Below the pieces are notes generated by a model, which was not told the origin of the DNA, did not search any database, and saw nothing but the letters and a program-made list of their open reading frames with translations. This document shows positions 26,801-35,754 of a DNA stretch of 64,000 bases, in pieces. Source of the stretch: Oscillospiraceae bacterium. GTDB taxonomy: Bacteria > Bacillota > Clostridia > Oscillospirales > Ruminococcaceae. The number at the start of each line of letters is the position of its first letter. The stretch's first letter is position 1. The position numbers and the translations under genes were made by a program. The stretch spans positions 1 to 64,000 of the forward strand of contig JAKSPK010000008.1 of the NCBI GenBank assembly GCA_024404875.1, read 5' to 3'.

Positions 26801-27739
26801 TACTACGACGAAAAGACCAACGAAGGCTACCTGTTCATGGGCGGCGGCGTTGACGGAAGAGACAAGGCAAATCCGAAGACCGGCCGCTGCATGAAGCTCG
26901 GCGATGACATGATCTCGATCTCCGGCAATGCCGTAACACTTGAGAACCCGTATCTGTTCGAGGATTCCTCCCTCATCAAGATCGGCGACACATGGTACTA
27001 TTCTTACTGCGCAAACTGGAATGTTCCGGGCGGCACCAACATCAACGGCGTTTCGTTCGGCAATGCTGACATTCTCTACATGACCTCCAAGAATCCGCTC
27101 GGCCCGTGGACCTCGAGCCAGCTCGCAGGTATGTGCTTCGCGAACACCGGTTCGCAGGGCATCGACAGAGGCGGAAACAACCATCATTCGATCATCGAAT
27201 TCAAGGGTGAGTACTACATCGCATACCACTCCCGCACCACCGAGCTGCGTCAGGGCGTCAAGGCTTATGACAAAAACGGCCAACACGAAGGCGGCAACTA
27301 CCGCTCCACGCATATCGACAAGGCGACCTTCAATAACGGCAAAATCACCTGTAAGGCAACGATGGGCGGCTGCCAGCAGCTCGAATACCTGAACCCGTTC
27401 CAGACCGTTCAGGCAGAGACAATGGCAAATCAGGCTGGTATCCAGATCAAGGGCGTCGGCGACACAGTCGTTTCCGACATTCAGTCTGGTGACTGGACCA
27501 TGCTCAAGGGCGTTGATTTCAAGAGCGGCGCTCAGGCTATGACCTTCCGTGCATCCTCCAAGAACGGCGGCGCGATTAAGGTCGTTGACGGCAGCGGTAA
27601 TGCATTCGCTTATGTTGAGATTCCGGGCGGCGGCTCCATGCAGGAGATTACCGTCGGTTGCTCGAAGATTTCCGGTGTCAATGACATCCGCTTCATCTTC
27701 AGCGGCGATCTGGAATTCGACAGCTGGTCTGCCAAGTAA
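23879..27739 (+). CDS. Bifunctional cellulosomal xylanase: CBM22-GH10-CBM22-dockerin-GH43-CBM6-like
   Basis: 1286 residues from ATG 23879 (TAGGGGG site). Signal peptide to about residue 33 (MKRKRISAVLTAGACAAMML). CBM22 about 35-175. GH10 endoxylanase about 180-550, with acid/base in YDICNECMND and nucleophile in LQITELDIA. Second CBM22 about 560-715. An internal dockerin at about 724-790 (GDVNADGIITAAD, ADVDQSNEFNMED). GH43 about 795-1150 (RYGADPGWQVYDGRLYLYTT holds the catalytic-base Asp). CBM6-like end about 1176-1286. The two catalytic domains would cut the xylan backbone and remove arabinose or xylose side groups. Codon use favours AGA and AAC, as in the GH9 gene. Confidence 0.93.
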   Translation: MKRKRISAVLTAGACAAMMLAYMPASMAQAATIVSNDFEMTYGGWYAVSPNYTAETIAYDGIGFNGSRGMRVVGRTSPADGAVSEKDFYLVGGKEYDYSVRVFAETDQHFKMTLTLVDAKTGEETVKTLDEKDVKGGEWATLRDTYTAPVNSTSFKLTITTDTTDDFVYDDVKIVGQQEMTASAAFGTGIKDWLVNYGIRSGNILNGGTINDSAIKNILLKDCNAIECENETKPDATLVQSGSENTNIRVRDNSFAKIADWCATNGLGFRGHTMVWHSQTPQWFFKDNFQNGGNWVNKATMEQRLESYIKNMFALFSTKYPTLNVYAYDICNECMNDSNGGPRQGGYGNGASPWVQVYGDNSFIDSAFKYARMYAPKSCHLFYNDYNEYAGFKRDAILATATRIKAAGNLDGVGMQSHINANANDGWSGENAYITAMNKYLQAGLELQITELDIATDGGKYSLDQQASRYKRILQEAIKWNSDPSHANRVTLFQVWGPNDNNSWVGTDKASGKPNSPLLYDGSNQPKAAYTALQSVVPQSEWGDGSNFKDDFEVKEPEPDADGYWIHATFENGTDSFTGRGSASVATSSSTAYAGSKSLACTGREASWNGAAVSLGRPFTAGETYSFSADVMYTNGGASDDFYLTLEYTDASGETQWPHIASATVNKGEWAQLANVEFTIPAGATNISMYVETADSTIDFFVDEVIGAPKGTVIAGPAPAAPFVLGDVNADGIITAADLSAAKTAMKSGKFLSSRAERAADVDQSNEFNMEDISLLSQYILTKINKFPVAEPVYKTPDFSAMESKYFANVKLGTSTKKDNENNPCSTQRYGADPGWQVYDGRLYLYTTNDALEYNSNGQVQDNTYNSGTINCISSADLVNWTDHGAIPVAGRNGRTTGGVAKWASNAWAPDALHKTINGKEKFFLYFANNGSGVGVLTSDSPTGPFVDPIGSELVSKSKVANMNDVVWMFDPGVYYDEKTNEGYLFMGGGVDGRDKANPKTGRCMKLGDDMISISGNAVTLENPYLFEDSSLIKIGDTWYYSYCANWNVPGGTNINGVSFGNADILYMTSKNPLGPWTSSQLAGMCFANTGSQGIDRGGNNHHSIIEFKGEYYIAYHSRTTELRQGVKAYDKNGQHEGGNYRSTHIDKATFNNGKITCKATMGGCQQLEYLNPFQTVQAETMANQAGIQIKGVGDTVVSDIQSGDWTMLKGVDFKSGAQAMTFRASSKNGGAIKVVDGSGNAFAYVEIPGGGSMQEITVGCSKISGVNDIRFIFSGDLEFDSWSAK

Positions 27740-27759
27740 TAATTAGCTCCCCCAAGATT

Positions 27760-27803
27760 TGGCTGTGTGAAAATGCGTTTGCAAATTCACACAGCCATTT
27801 TTT
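27760..27803 (+). terminator. Terminator after the xylanase
   Basis: GGCTGTGTGAA (27761-27771) pairs with TTCACACAGCC (27786-27796), followed by ATTTTTT. Confidence 0.88.
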
Positions 27804-28163
27804 ACGGCATTTTTTGTGTATAGTTTGCCGTATCTCGTTTATTCATATGTACTGTTTGTATCTGATACATCATCATGCATGAAGGCAAATCGGATATGAT
27901 TTATTCATGTGCAAAGGCTTATCAGGATGTGTTTATCACAAAGGAATCAATCAGTCTGCACTGCAGTGGCGGCAATCAGTTCAGCGTCGGATGCTTGGGG
28001 TACGGATTTATCAGACGCTTGTGCGCAGTGTCCGCCAGGAAAAGCACATACTATTCTCGTTGATATAGTGTATGGCTGCTGTTGGATAATTATATGCTGT
28101 TTGAGAGTCAGAGATTCTATTTTCTCGAATAGTAGAAACAGGGTGACAGTCAATCAGGTAAAA
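27804..28163. other. Non-coding stretch between convergent genes
   Basis: About 360 nt between the xylanase and symporter terminators. Short frames are present, but none has a ribosome site plus a recognisable protein. I see no gene or structured RNA here. Confidence 0.5.
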
Positions 28164-28191
28164 AGAGAAGACTCCCGCGGGAGTCTTCTCT
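28160..28191 (-). terminator. Terminator of the sodium/solute symporter gene
   Basis: Perfect palindrome AGAGAAGACTCCCG/CGGGAGTCTTCTCT (28164-28191). On the minus strand it is followed by TTTT. Confidence 0.88.
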
Positions 28192-28202
28192 GCAATTTGT
28201 GT

Positions 28203-29789
28203 TTATTTTTCGAGTGAAGCGAAGGCGTTGTCAACCGTTTCCTTTTCGCATGGTTTCGTAAAGAGTGATACGACCGGAACGATAAGGATCGAAATAATCA
28301 TGAGCAGCGCGCCGGCATTGATTGGTGATGCGAGATTAAGCGGAAGCGATGCAGCCCACTTGATGAAATCGCCAAAGCTGTCACTGAAGAATGTGAAGAT
28401 GCACATATGTGCAATCGTGGAGACAACGCCGAATGCGAAGCTTACCCAGACGGCAGCCTTTGTGGTCTTTTTGCTGAACAGTCCCCAGAGGAACGGTCCG
28501 AGGAATGAGCCGGAGAGTGCGCCCCATGAATAGCTCATCAGCGTAGTGATCGCAGCGTTCTTGTTCATCGCGATGATGACGGAGAGCAGCAGGAAGAACA
28601 GAATCAGCACACGCATTGTGATGAATTCCTTTTTGTCATCCATTTTGCCCTTGGCTGCCGGACGGATCAGGTCGTGCGTCAGTGTCATCGAGGAGGTCAG
28701 AACGAGTGCAGAAAGTGTCGAGAGCGATGCACTCAGCACCAGCACAACAACCAGACCAATCAGCAGTGACGGCAGTGCAGTCTGAAGCATATTCGGAACC
28801 ATAGCATCGAATTCAAGCTTGCCGTTTGAAAGCTTCTGAATGACATTGGTGCCGAGGCCTTCACCGGCTTCCGTTGTGTTGAAGAGACGAGTAAAGCCGC
28901 CGAGCATATAGCAGCCGCCGGAGACGATCAGGCAGAAAATAGTCGAGATTACGAGGCCGCGCTTGATATCTTTTTCGTCACGGATCGCATAGAATTTGTG
29001 CGTCATCTGCGGGAGTCCCCATGTACCGAGCGAGGTCAGGATAACAACGCCGAACAGGTTGATCGGATCCGGGCCAAAGAGCGATGCGAGCTTGCCGTCC
29101 GGGACAGCATTGATTGATTTCAGCATATCAACAGAAGAGCTGAAGCCGCCGTTATAAGTGAGGACGCAGACAACAACTGCGATAATGCCGCCGAGCATGA
29201 TCATGCCCTGAATGAAATCATTGACAGCTGTTGCGGAGTATCCGCCGAGAACGACATAAATTGCGCTCAGGACGGCCATGGCGATCATAACATATTGATA
29301 AGCGTTCGGGGAGGTGAGGTTGAATGCCATTGCGAACAGACGCGAAAGACCGTTGTAGACCGAAGCAGTATAGGGGATCATGAACAGGAAGACGATGGCC
29401 GCAGCTGTCGTTTTGAGCGAAGTACTGCCGTATCGCTTCATGAAGAAATCCGGCATGGTCTTGGCATCGAGATGTTTGGTCATGAGGCGGGTGCGCTTGC
29501 CCAGCACCGCCCAAGCGAGTGTGGCGCCGATCAGCGCATTTCCGATACCGATCCAGGCGGCTGAGATACCATAGCTCCAACCGAACTGACCGGCATAGCC
29601 GATGAACACGACTGCAGAAAAATATGCGGTGCCGAAAGCGAAAGCGGTCATCCACGGACCGATCTTGTTGCCGCCGAAGACGAAGTCATCGACGCTTTTG
29701 GTCTTTTTAGAGGTAATGATGCCGATCAGGATCATGACGGCAGCATATACCACCACAACGACCATGGTGATGATTTGCGAAGCTGACAT
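28203..29789 (-). CDS. Sodium/solute symporter (SSS/PutP family)
   Basis: 528 residues from ATG 29789, which has GGAGG 10 nt upstream; an upstream in-frame start would lie in the promoter. About 13 hydrophobic segments. Family-like blocks include FGTAYFSAVVFIGYAG, WGLPQMTHKFYAIRD and LSASLSTLSALVLTSS. SSS members import proline, pantothenate, sugars or carboxylates with Na+; the substrate is not readable. Divergent from the GH9 cellulase, so import of a breakdown product is possible but unproven. Well-defined own promoter and terminator. Confidence 0.9.
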   Translation of the reverse strand: MSASQIITMVVVVVYAAVMILIGIITSKKTKSVDDFVFGGNKIGPWMTAFAFGTAYFSAVVFIGYAGQFGWSYGISAAWIGIGNALIGATLAWAVLGKRTRLMTKHLDAKTMPDFFMKRYGSTSLKTTAAAIVFLFMIPYTASVYNGLSRLFAMAFNLTSPNAYQYVMIAMAVLSAIYVVLGGYSATAVNDFIQGMIMLGGIIAVVVCVLTYNGGFSSSVDMLKSINAVPDGKLASLFGPDPINLFGVVILTSLGTWGLPQMTHKFYAIRDEKDIKRGLVISTIFCLIVSGGCYMLGGFTRLFNTTEAGEGLGTNVIQKLSNGKLEFDAMVPNMLQTALPSLLIGLVVVLVLSASLSTLSALVLTSSMTLTHDLIRPAAKGKMDDKKEFITMRVLILFFLLLSVIIAMNKNAAITTLMSYSWGALSGSFLGPFLWGLFSKKTTKAAVWVSFAFGVVSTIAHMCIFTFFSDSFGDFIKWAASLPLNLASPINAGALLMIISILIVPVVSLFTKPCEKETVDNAFASLEK

Positions 29790-29881
29790 AGAATGGAACC
29801 TCCATATATTATAATAGTATACGCAAGCCGGCATTGTCACTTTTACACTTTTAAGATGCACAGCTTTAACGCAGCAAAGCA

Positions 29882-29910
29882 ATTATAACATATGACCGAA
29901 GATTTGTCAA
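29882..29910 (-). promoter_or_regulatory. Symporter promoter
   Basis: Minus strand TTGACA (29910-29905), 17-nt spacer, TATAAT (29887-29882). The leader is about 85 nt. Confidence 0.85.
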
Positions 29911-30141
29911 GCCTTGTGCAGCATTCGCGCGAAAATTACGACAAACTGGCTGTCGTCGTCCGATACTTGAATGTGTTTACAACATATCGTATTAACAAAG
30001 CAACAAAAAGAGTATTATCGCACAGTCGCAGTTTGGAATCGGCAGGATTGCAGTGCTGATATATGCTAATTACAGATTTGGAGGTGTTGCACAAAAAACG
30101 GTAACCAAAATGTACAATTCCGCCAAAGTTAAAAAAAGGGC

Positions 30142-30170
30142 TTTACAATAATTGAAAGATGTATTATAAT
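30142..30170 (+). promoter_or_regulatory. GH9 cellulase promoter
   Basis: TTTACA (30142-30147), 17-nt spacer, TATAAT (30165-30170). It lies 240 nt before the start codon, giving an unusually long leader. The 230 nt between the two divergent promoters (29911-30141) contain no gene. Confidence 0.8.
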
Positions 30171-30176
30171 ATTGAT

Positions 30177-30412
30177 AGGGAAAATACTGTGCTATTCAGC
30201 ACGGAATATCTCAAAAGGTATATACGGACTGTATAACGCATAAAACGCCGGAATCAGAACTCCGATCCTGCCTCGTCTGCACGGGAACATGGCGGATCAG
30301 AGCATCATTTCAGCGCGTTTGTCATGTGGACAGCCGTATACGCACTACTCGCAATATAAATGTGGCTCGTACTGGCTGCGTTTATATATATAAAAACGGG
30401 AGGGTTTTTTGT
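30177..30412 (+). promoter_or_regulatory. Long 5' leader of the GH9 mRNA
   Basis: About 235 nt between the predicted transcription start and the ATG. It contains short inverted repeats (GTGCT..AGCAC, CGGA..TCCG) and ends in GGGAGGG before the start. It matches no riboswitch class I recognise. Confidence 0.4.
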
Positions 30413-33400
30413 ATGCGCAAAACAACAAAAATGATCGTTGCAAGCCTTATGGCAGCCGTGACGATCGCACCGGCATTTGCCAGCGTTGCGCCGATGACTG
30501 TTTCGGCCGGCCAGGTGCTCGGTGAAACCTCGTTCGATCACAAGGCGCTTCCTTGGCACACCTGTGAGTCGAGCCCTGCAAAGCAGAACTTCAAAATTGA
30601 GGATGGCGCTTTCCATGTTACTGTTCTCAACGCGAAGGGCGCTGATAACGCAAAGTGGGACCTTCAGTTCAGACACAGAAACCTGAACTTCAAAGCAGGC
30701 CACACTTATCAGGTCAGCTTCAAGGCAAAAGCAAAGAGAAGCGGTATGCAGCTTTGTTCCAAGATCGGTGATATCAGCGGTAAGGAAGAGTACTTCGATC
30801 TGAAGCCGGAAGGCTTCGTAATGGGTCCGCACATGGGCGGCGGCGGCGCAGGCTGGGGCAGCCCGGTTCAGCTGACGACCGAGTACCAGACCTTCTCCGG
30901 TACTTTTGTTCCGACTGATGATCTGAAGGCTGTTGAGTGGGCATTCCATTATGCTTACGGCGGCAACGGTGAGGGCGGTAACGCTCAGGACGGCGACGAA
31001 ATCTGGTTCGATGATATGTCCATCATCTGCGAAAAATGCGGCGATGGTGCATGGAGCCCGGACAAGTGTGACGCAGATCCGACCAACTCCTACGGCGCAA
31101 TCACTCGTGATTACAGCGCAAAGGGCAATGAGGATGTTGCGATGGTTGACGGCGAACTGGTCAACTACATCTCCGTAAACCAGGTTGGTTACTATCCGAA
31201 GCTGGCAAAGGTTGCTACACTGGGCGATAACTCCGGTGATATCCTCTACGGCGCATCCACGATCAGCCTCTCCGGCACCTATGATTGGGAGCTCGTCAAT
31301 GCTTCCAACGGCGATGTCGTTGCAACCGGCAAGACTTCCGCTGTTACGCACGATGCTGACTCTGATGATAATATCGCGAAGATCGACTTTTCCGATTATC
31401 AGCAGGAGGGCAGATACTATCTGAGAATAAAGGGCAAGAATTGGAGATCCTTTGAGTTCAATATCGGCGAAAACATCTACACCGATACAACTCACAACAT
31501 GCTGACCAACTCTCTGAACTACTTCTATCAGAACCGTTCCGGCTGCAAGATCGAATCTGCTTACATCACTTCCGGTGACAAGAGCACTCTGAGCCACACA
31601 GGCGGTCACGCAACTGATAAGGCTGATGTTCAGAAGATCTGGAAGAACGAGTACACAAGCATCGACGAGGCAACTGGTACTTACAAGTCTTCCAGCATCA
31701 CTGCTACCGGTGGTTGGTACGATGCCGGTGACCACGGTAAGTACGTTGTTAACGGTGGTATCTCTGTCTGGACGCTCCAGAATATGTATGAGAGAGCAAC
31801 CTATGCAGACGCAACTAAGAAGAAGTTCGACGATGGCTCCGGCATCTGCGTCATTCCGGAAGCAGGCAACAAGGTCCCTGATATCCTCGACGAGGCAGCA
31901 TATGAGCTTGACTGGATCGCTAAGATGAGAGTCGATGCTTCTGAGCCGACATGGGGCAAGTACGAAGGTATGTACTACCACAAGCTGCATGACCACAAGT
32001 GGACTGGTCTTGCAACCAGACCGTGGAACTACGAGACCGAGTGGAAGACCACCCGTATCGTTAAGCCGCCTACATTCGCTGCAACCCTGAACTACGCAGC
32101 TTGCGCAGCACAGGCAGCAAGACTTTGGGCACCGTATGATGCAACAAAGGCTAAGACGTATCTCGAAAGTGCAATTGAGGCTTATGAGGCATACGAGGCT
32201 CACTACTATCCGGCTGACCTGAAAGAGGTGACTCATCCGGATCTGAAGTGCCCGTGCCCGGCTGAGGAGCTGAATGAGAAGTCTCTGTACGCTCCGATGT
32301 GGCATGCAAAGGGCGGCGGCCCGTACGGTGACAACGAGGTCAGAGACGATGCTTACTGGGCAGCGTGCGAGATCTTTGTTTCCGGTAAGGTTATGGACAA
32401 CGCAACTGCAGCTGCATTCGACAAGAAGATGGAAGCGTATGACTTTGCTTATGAGACTCCGGAAAGAATCACCGGCGGTGAAAATAAGGACGGTTCTCTC
32501 ACAGTCTTCAACTGGGGCAACACTGCTTCTGCTGGTTCCATCACTCTCGCACTCCACAAGGATCTGCTTACTGAAGACAATGCAACCAAGCTGAATGCTT
32601 CTATCGCAAAGGCTGCTGATTACTATCTCGGCATTGAAGAGAAGCAGGGCTACGGTATTCCGTACACCTATGACGGCCCTGGCTACAACGATCCGAACAA
32701 CCTCGATCCGTCGATCATTATCAACGGCTACGAGTGGGGTTCCAACTCCATGGTTATCAACAACCTGATCGTTCTGGCTTATGCTTATGACGCAACTCAG
32801 GATGTCAAGTATCTGAACGGTGTTGTTACCGGTATGGACTACCTGCTCGGTAGAAACCCGCTGTCCTTCTCCTTCGTGACCGGTTACGGTACATACCACG
32901 AGAAGAACCCGCACCACAGATATTGGTCCTTTGAGCTGGATGATACTCTGCCGATGGCTCCGGATGGCGTTCTGTCCGGCGGTCCGAATGCAGGTCTCCA
33001 GGATCCGTATGTCCGTGCACTTGGCTTCGAGCCTGGCAAGTCTACCAACCCGTCTCAGAGATGCTTCGTTGACTCCATCGAGGCATGGTCTACCAACGAA
33101 GTTACCATTAACTGGAATGCTCCGCTTGCATGGATCGTTGAGTTCCTGCAGGATAAGGATGTAAAGTACAGCTTCCCGAAGAACGGCGATACTCCGTCCA
33201 CTCCGGATCAGCCTGATGATCCCACTGATTCCGATTGGGGTAACGTTGACTGCTCAAAAGGGGATACTCCCAATGAGCGCGTGGATGTTTCCGACGTTGT
33301 TCTTCTTGCTCGCTATCTCAATGAAGACAGCACGGCGGAAGTAAGCGCACAGGGTAAGAAGAATGCCGATGTTGACGCTTCCGGTGCTCCGGATATGCCT

Positions 33401-33475
33401 GACATGGGCAAGATCCTGAAGTTCGTTGCAAAGCTCATCCCGTATGAGTCTCTCGGCACGACCAAGGATAACTAA
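30413..33475 (+). CDS. Cellulosomal GH9 endoglucanase with CBM4, Ig-like domain and dockerin
   Basis: 1020 residues from ATG 30413. Signal peptide to about residue 33 (MRKTTKMIVASLMAAV...). CBM4-like module about 35-210, Ig-like CelD-type domain about 250-340 (ISVNQVGYYPKLAKVA), GH9 catalytic domain about 345-910. Catalytic sites: GGWYDAGDHGKY with D437 and D440, NPHHRYW, and acid E896 in TNEVTINWN. A Pro/Asp/Thr linker precedes a dockerin at about 943-1012. The first dockerin loop is irregular (VDCSKGDTPNERVDVSD); the second is ADVDASGAPDMPD. Acts on cellulose or beta-glucans by inverting hydrolysis. Codon use (AGA, AAC, GTT) differs from nearby housekeeping genes. Confidence 0.94.
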   Translation: MRKTTKMIVASLMAAVTIAPAFASVAPMTVSAGQVLGETSFDHKALPWHTCESSPAKQNFKIEDGAFHVTVLNAKGADNAKWDLQFRHRNLNFKAGHTYQVSFKAKAKRSGMQLCSKIGDISGKEEYFDLKPEGFVMGPHMGGGGAGWGSPVQLTTEYQTFSGTFVPTDDLKAVEWAFHYAYGGNGEGGNAQDGDEIWFDDMSIICEKCGDGAWSPDKCDADPTNSYGAITRDYSAKGNEDVAMVDGELVNYISVNQVGYYPKLAKVATLGDNSGDILYGASTISLSGTYDWELVNASNGDVVATGKTSAVTHDADSDDNIAKIDFSDYQQEGRYYLRIKGKNWRSFEFNIGENIYTDTTHNMLTNSLNYFYQNRSGCKIESAYITSGDKSTLSHTGGHATDKADVQKIWKNEYTSIDEATGTYKSSSITATGGWYDAGDHGKYVVNGGISVWTLQNMYERATYADATKKKFDDGSGICVIPEAGNKVPDILDEAAYELDWIAKMRVDASEPTWGKYEGMYYHKLHDHKWTGLATRPWNYETEWKTTRIVKPPTFAATLNYAACAAQAARLWAPYDATKAKTYLESAIEAYEAYEAHYYPADLKEVTHPDLKCPCPAEELNEKSLYAPMWHAKGGGPYGDNEVRDDAYWAACEIFVSGKVMDNATAAAFDKKMEAYDFAYETPERITGGENKDGSLTVFNWGNTASAGSITLALHKDLLTEDNATKLNASIAKAADYYLGIEEKQGYGIPYTYDGPGYNDPNNLDPSIIINGYEWGSNSMVINNLIVLAYAYDATQDVKYLNGVVTGMDYLLGRNPLSFSFVTGYGTYHEKNPHHRYWSFELDDTLPMAPDGVLSGGPNAGLQDPYVRALGFEPGKSTNPSQRCFVDSIEAWSTNEVTINWNAPLAWIVEFLQDKDVKYSFPKNGDTPSTPDQPDDPTDSDWGNVDCSKGDTPNERVDVSDVVLLARYLNEDSTAEVSAQGKKNADVDASGAPDMPDMGKILKFVAKLIPYESLGTTKDN

Positions 33476-33483
33476 TCCAAACG

Positions 33484-33527
33484 AATAACGATTTGGGCGC
33501 ATCAATTTGATGCGCCCTCGTTATTTT
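33484..33527. terminator. Bidirectional terminator after GH9
   Basis: GGGCGCATCA (33495-33504) pairs with TGATGCGCCC (33508-33517), with outer AATAACGA/TCGTTATT pairing. The last codons of the minus-strand lipoprotein gene lie inside it. Confidence 0.85.
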
Positions 33528-34146
33528 CTGTAGTGATTGTGGTTGTCGATTCCATGGGAGCGGCGGCTTCTGTTGACGAAGTAGCAATCGGATCAGTGGT
33601 GACAGCGGCTTCCGGAGAGACGGTATATGAAGTGAATGTCAGCTTGAGCGGCTGTGAGGGGAGATCAAACATCAGCGGCTCTCCGGATTCCGAAAAGGTC
33701 AGTGTATAGGCGCCGCCTGCACATTCACCGTGATTGATCCATGATCCGTCCTCCTGCTGGGAACAAATCAGCGTTTCGGCAGCCGCGTTGTCGAGCGTTT
33801 CAGTGACATACATCAGCATATTTTTTGCACCGAACGCGGATTTGGGGACTGTGAACGCAAGTCCCTTATAGCTCGCGCTGACAGCATCGCCGTCAAAGGT
33901 CAGCACGACACCAGCAAGTGATGCCGGCTCGCTGAACGATGCTTCCCAGAGCGACTCCGTGCATCGCGTCAATTCAAGAGCAGCTTTCTGACCGTCGCCG
34001 TATTCCATCTCCGCCTGTGTGGTATAGGCCGGATCGCGCTTCGGCGAAAATTCTGTTGCCTGCTCTGCAGCTGTGCAGCTCGTCAGTCCCAATACAGCAG
34101 GTACGCAAAAAATGAGGGCATTCCTGCGGCACATCCATCGTCTCAT
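33502..34146 (-). CDS. Putative lipoprotein, function unknown
   Basis: 214 residues from ATG 34146, with GGAGG 8 nt upstream. The N-terminus is a basic start, a hydrophobic stretch and a lipobox ending LTSC, so it is probably exported and lipid-anchored. The middle is predicted beta-rich without a family I recognise; the last about 30 residues are Thr/Ser/Ala-rich (SSTEAAAPMESTTTITTENN). It is 70 nt downstream of nnr, the end of a minus-strand run of four genes. The stop codon lies within the shared terminator. Confidence 0.75.
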   Translation of the reverse strand: MRRWMCRRNALIFCVPAVLGLTSCTAAEQATEFSPKRDPAYTTQAEMEYGDGQKAALELTRCTESLWEASFSEPASLAGVVLTFDGDAVSASYKGLAFTVPKSAFGAKNMLMYVTETLDNAAAETLICSQQEDGSWINHGECAGGAYTLTFSESGEPLMFDLPSQPLKLTFTSYTVSPEAAVTTDPIATSSTEAAAPMESTTTITTENNEGASN

Positions 34147-34216
34147 AATAAAGCCTCCATGAAAATGAATTGCTTTTGACGACCGTTGATTTGCCGAGGA
34201 ATGCCCTCGTTCCGTA

Positions 34217-35737
34217 TTATTCGTATTCCGCAAACAGCATCGGCAGCTGGCTGATCATATCACTCGGCAGCATTGCGCGCCGTGAATTTTCAGCAGCTGC
34301 GCAATCGCCTGCCAAGCCGTGCAGATAGACGCTCGCGATCGCAGCATACTCCGGTGAGATTTTCTGCGCTGTCAGACTGGCGATCATTCCGGCAAGGATA
34401 TCGCCGCTGCCGCCCTTGCTCATGCCGGAGTTTCCGGTTGTATTGATATGCGCGTGTTCCGCTGTTGCAACGATCGTGCCGGCACCCTTCAGGACAATGA
34501 TCGTATTTGGGAACCTCGTCGCAAGGCGTTTGGCAGCAGTCATGCGATCCTTCTGAACTTCCTCGACCGAGCAGTGCAGCAGTCTTGCCATTTCACCGGG
34601 ATGCGGTGTCAGTACGACCGTTGATTTCGTCTTTCGTAATATATCTATGCTGGGAGCGATGGCATTTAGACCGTCCGCGTCCAAAATGATCGGGCATTCG
34701 AGCTGCGGGAGCAAAGATGTCACTACCTGACGCAGTGCCTCGGACTGTCCGAGACCGCAGCCGATCAGTACGCAGGTTGCTTGCTTGGCATAGTCCAGAA
34801 TTGCCGGAACTGCTTGCTGCGTGAGCTTGCCGTCATAATCGGTCGGCAGGGGGAGCATGGTTGCTTCCGGTGCCTGCGCGATCAGCATCCGGCAGACATC
34901 AATATCAGATGCAAGACAGAACAGGCCGACTCCACAGCGCAGCGCAGCCTTAGAGGCAAGGATTGCAGCGCCTGGCATATTGCGGGAGCCGGAGACACAC
35001 AGCAGCCTGCCGAACATCCCCTTATGTGCTTGCGTCGGACGCGGCGGCAGCATATCATGAATATCGGTATTTGAGATACGGTAGACCGGATAGGTCAGCT
35101 CAGCAAATGCCGGCTCCGGTATGCCGATATCGACAAGCATGATCGCTCCGCAGTATTCTGAAAGCGGCGCGAGAAACAGGCCGGCCTTGGCTGCGCCGAA
35201 TGTGATTGTCACATCGCAGTGCGGCGTGCCATTTGCAACATCGCCGCTCAGACCGTTTCCGCCGCTGGGAATATCGACAGCGATGCATTTTGTATCAGGA
35301 TCTGCTTCGATTTCTGCAAAGATTGACTGCAAGAACGGGCTAAGCTCGCCGCGGAACCCGATGCCGAATACTCCGTCCACGATTAGTTTGTGCTTTCGGA
35401 CAGCTTCACGGATTGCCTCCTGATCCTCCAAAACGGCGATGCCCTTCATCATTTTATATTTCGCATAGGCCGTGCGTGTTTTTGGTACGCCTGCGGTCAG
35501 GCAGACCGTCACCTGAAACTGCGATGCCAGTAGGCGTGATGCAGTAAAGCAGTCTCCGGCATTGTTTCCGTTGCCGCAGAGCATCAGGATTTCTTTGACA
35601 CCCATTTCGACGGCGATTCGGATAAGATGCTCGGCAAGTCCCTGTCCGGCATTTTCCATCATTTGATCGTAAGTTACGCCGGCCTGATCAGCGGCGTTTT
35701 CGAGCTTCATCATTTCAAGCGGTGTTACGAGCTGCAT
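34217..35737 (-). CDS. nnr: Bifunctional NAD(P)HX epimerase/dehydratase
   Basis: Repairs hydrated NAD(P)H. 506 residues: an N-terminal YjeF epimerase domain (about 1-215, GNGNNAGDCFTASRLL) and a C-terminal ADP-dependent dehydratase of the ribokinase fold (about 225-500, HPGEMARLL, SGMSKGGSGDILAGMIASL with the catalytic GSGD). The epimerase loop reads NNAGDC instead of the usual NNGGDG. The ATG follows GGAGGAATATTACA. Lies 17 nt after the membrane protein gene, in one transcription unit. Confidence 0.94.
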   Translation of the reverse strand: MQLVTPLEMMKLENAADQAGVTYDQMMENAGQGLAEHLIRIAVEMGVKEILMLCGNGNNAGDCFTASRLLASQFQVTVCLTAGVPKTRTAYAKYKMMKGIAVLEDQEAIREAVRKHKLIVDGVFGIGFRGELSPFLQSIFAEIEADPDTKCIAVDIPSGGNGLSGDVANGTPHCDVTITFGAAKAGLFLAPLSEYCGAIMLVDIGIPEPAFAELTYPVYRISNTDIHDMLPPRPTQAHKGMFGRLLCVSGSRNMPGAAILASKAALRCGVGLFCLASDIDVCRMLIAQAPEATMLPLPTDYDGKLTQQAVPAILDYAKQATCVLIGCGLGQSEALRQVVTSLLPQLECPIILDADGLNAIAPSIDILRKTKSTVVLTPHPGEMARLLHCSVEEVQKDRMTAAKRLATRFPNTIIVLKGAGTIVATAEHAHINTTGNSGMSKGGSGDILAGMIASLTAQKISPEYAAIASVYLHGLAGDCAAAENSRRAMLPSDMISQLPMLFAEYE

Positions 35738-35754
35738 TGTAATATTCCTCCGGA

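Noticed and set aside
27875..28217. Short frames in the xylanase-symporter gap
   Set aside because: No ribosome sites and no recognisable protein; they cross the symporter terminator.
30305..32917. 870-residue frame opposite the GH9 gene
   Set aside because: Antisense shadow created by the biased codon use of GH9; no start signal, no domain.
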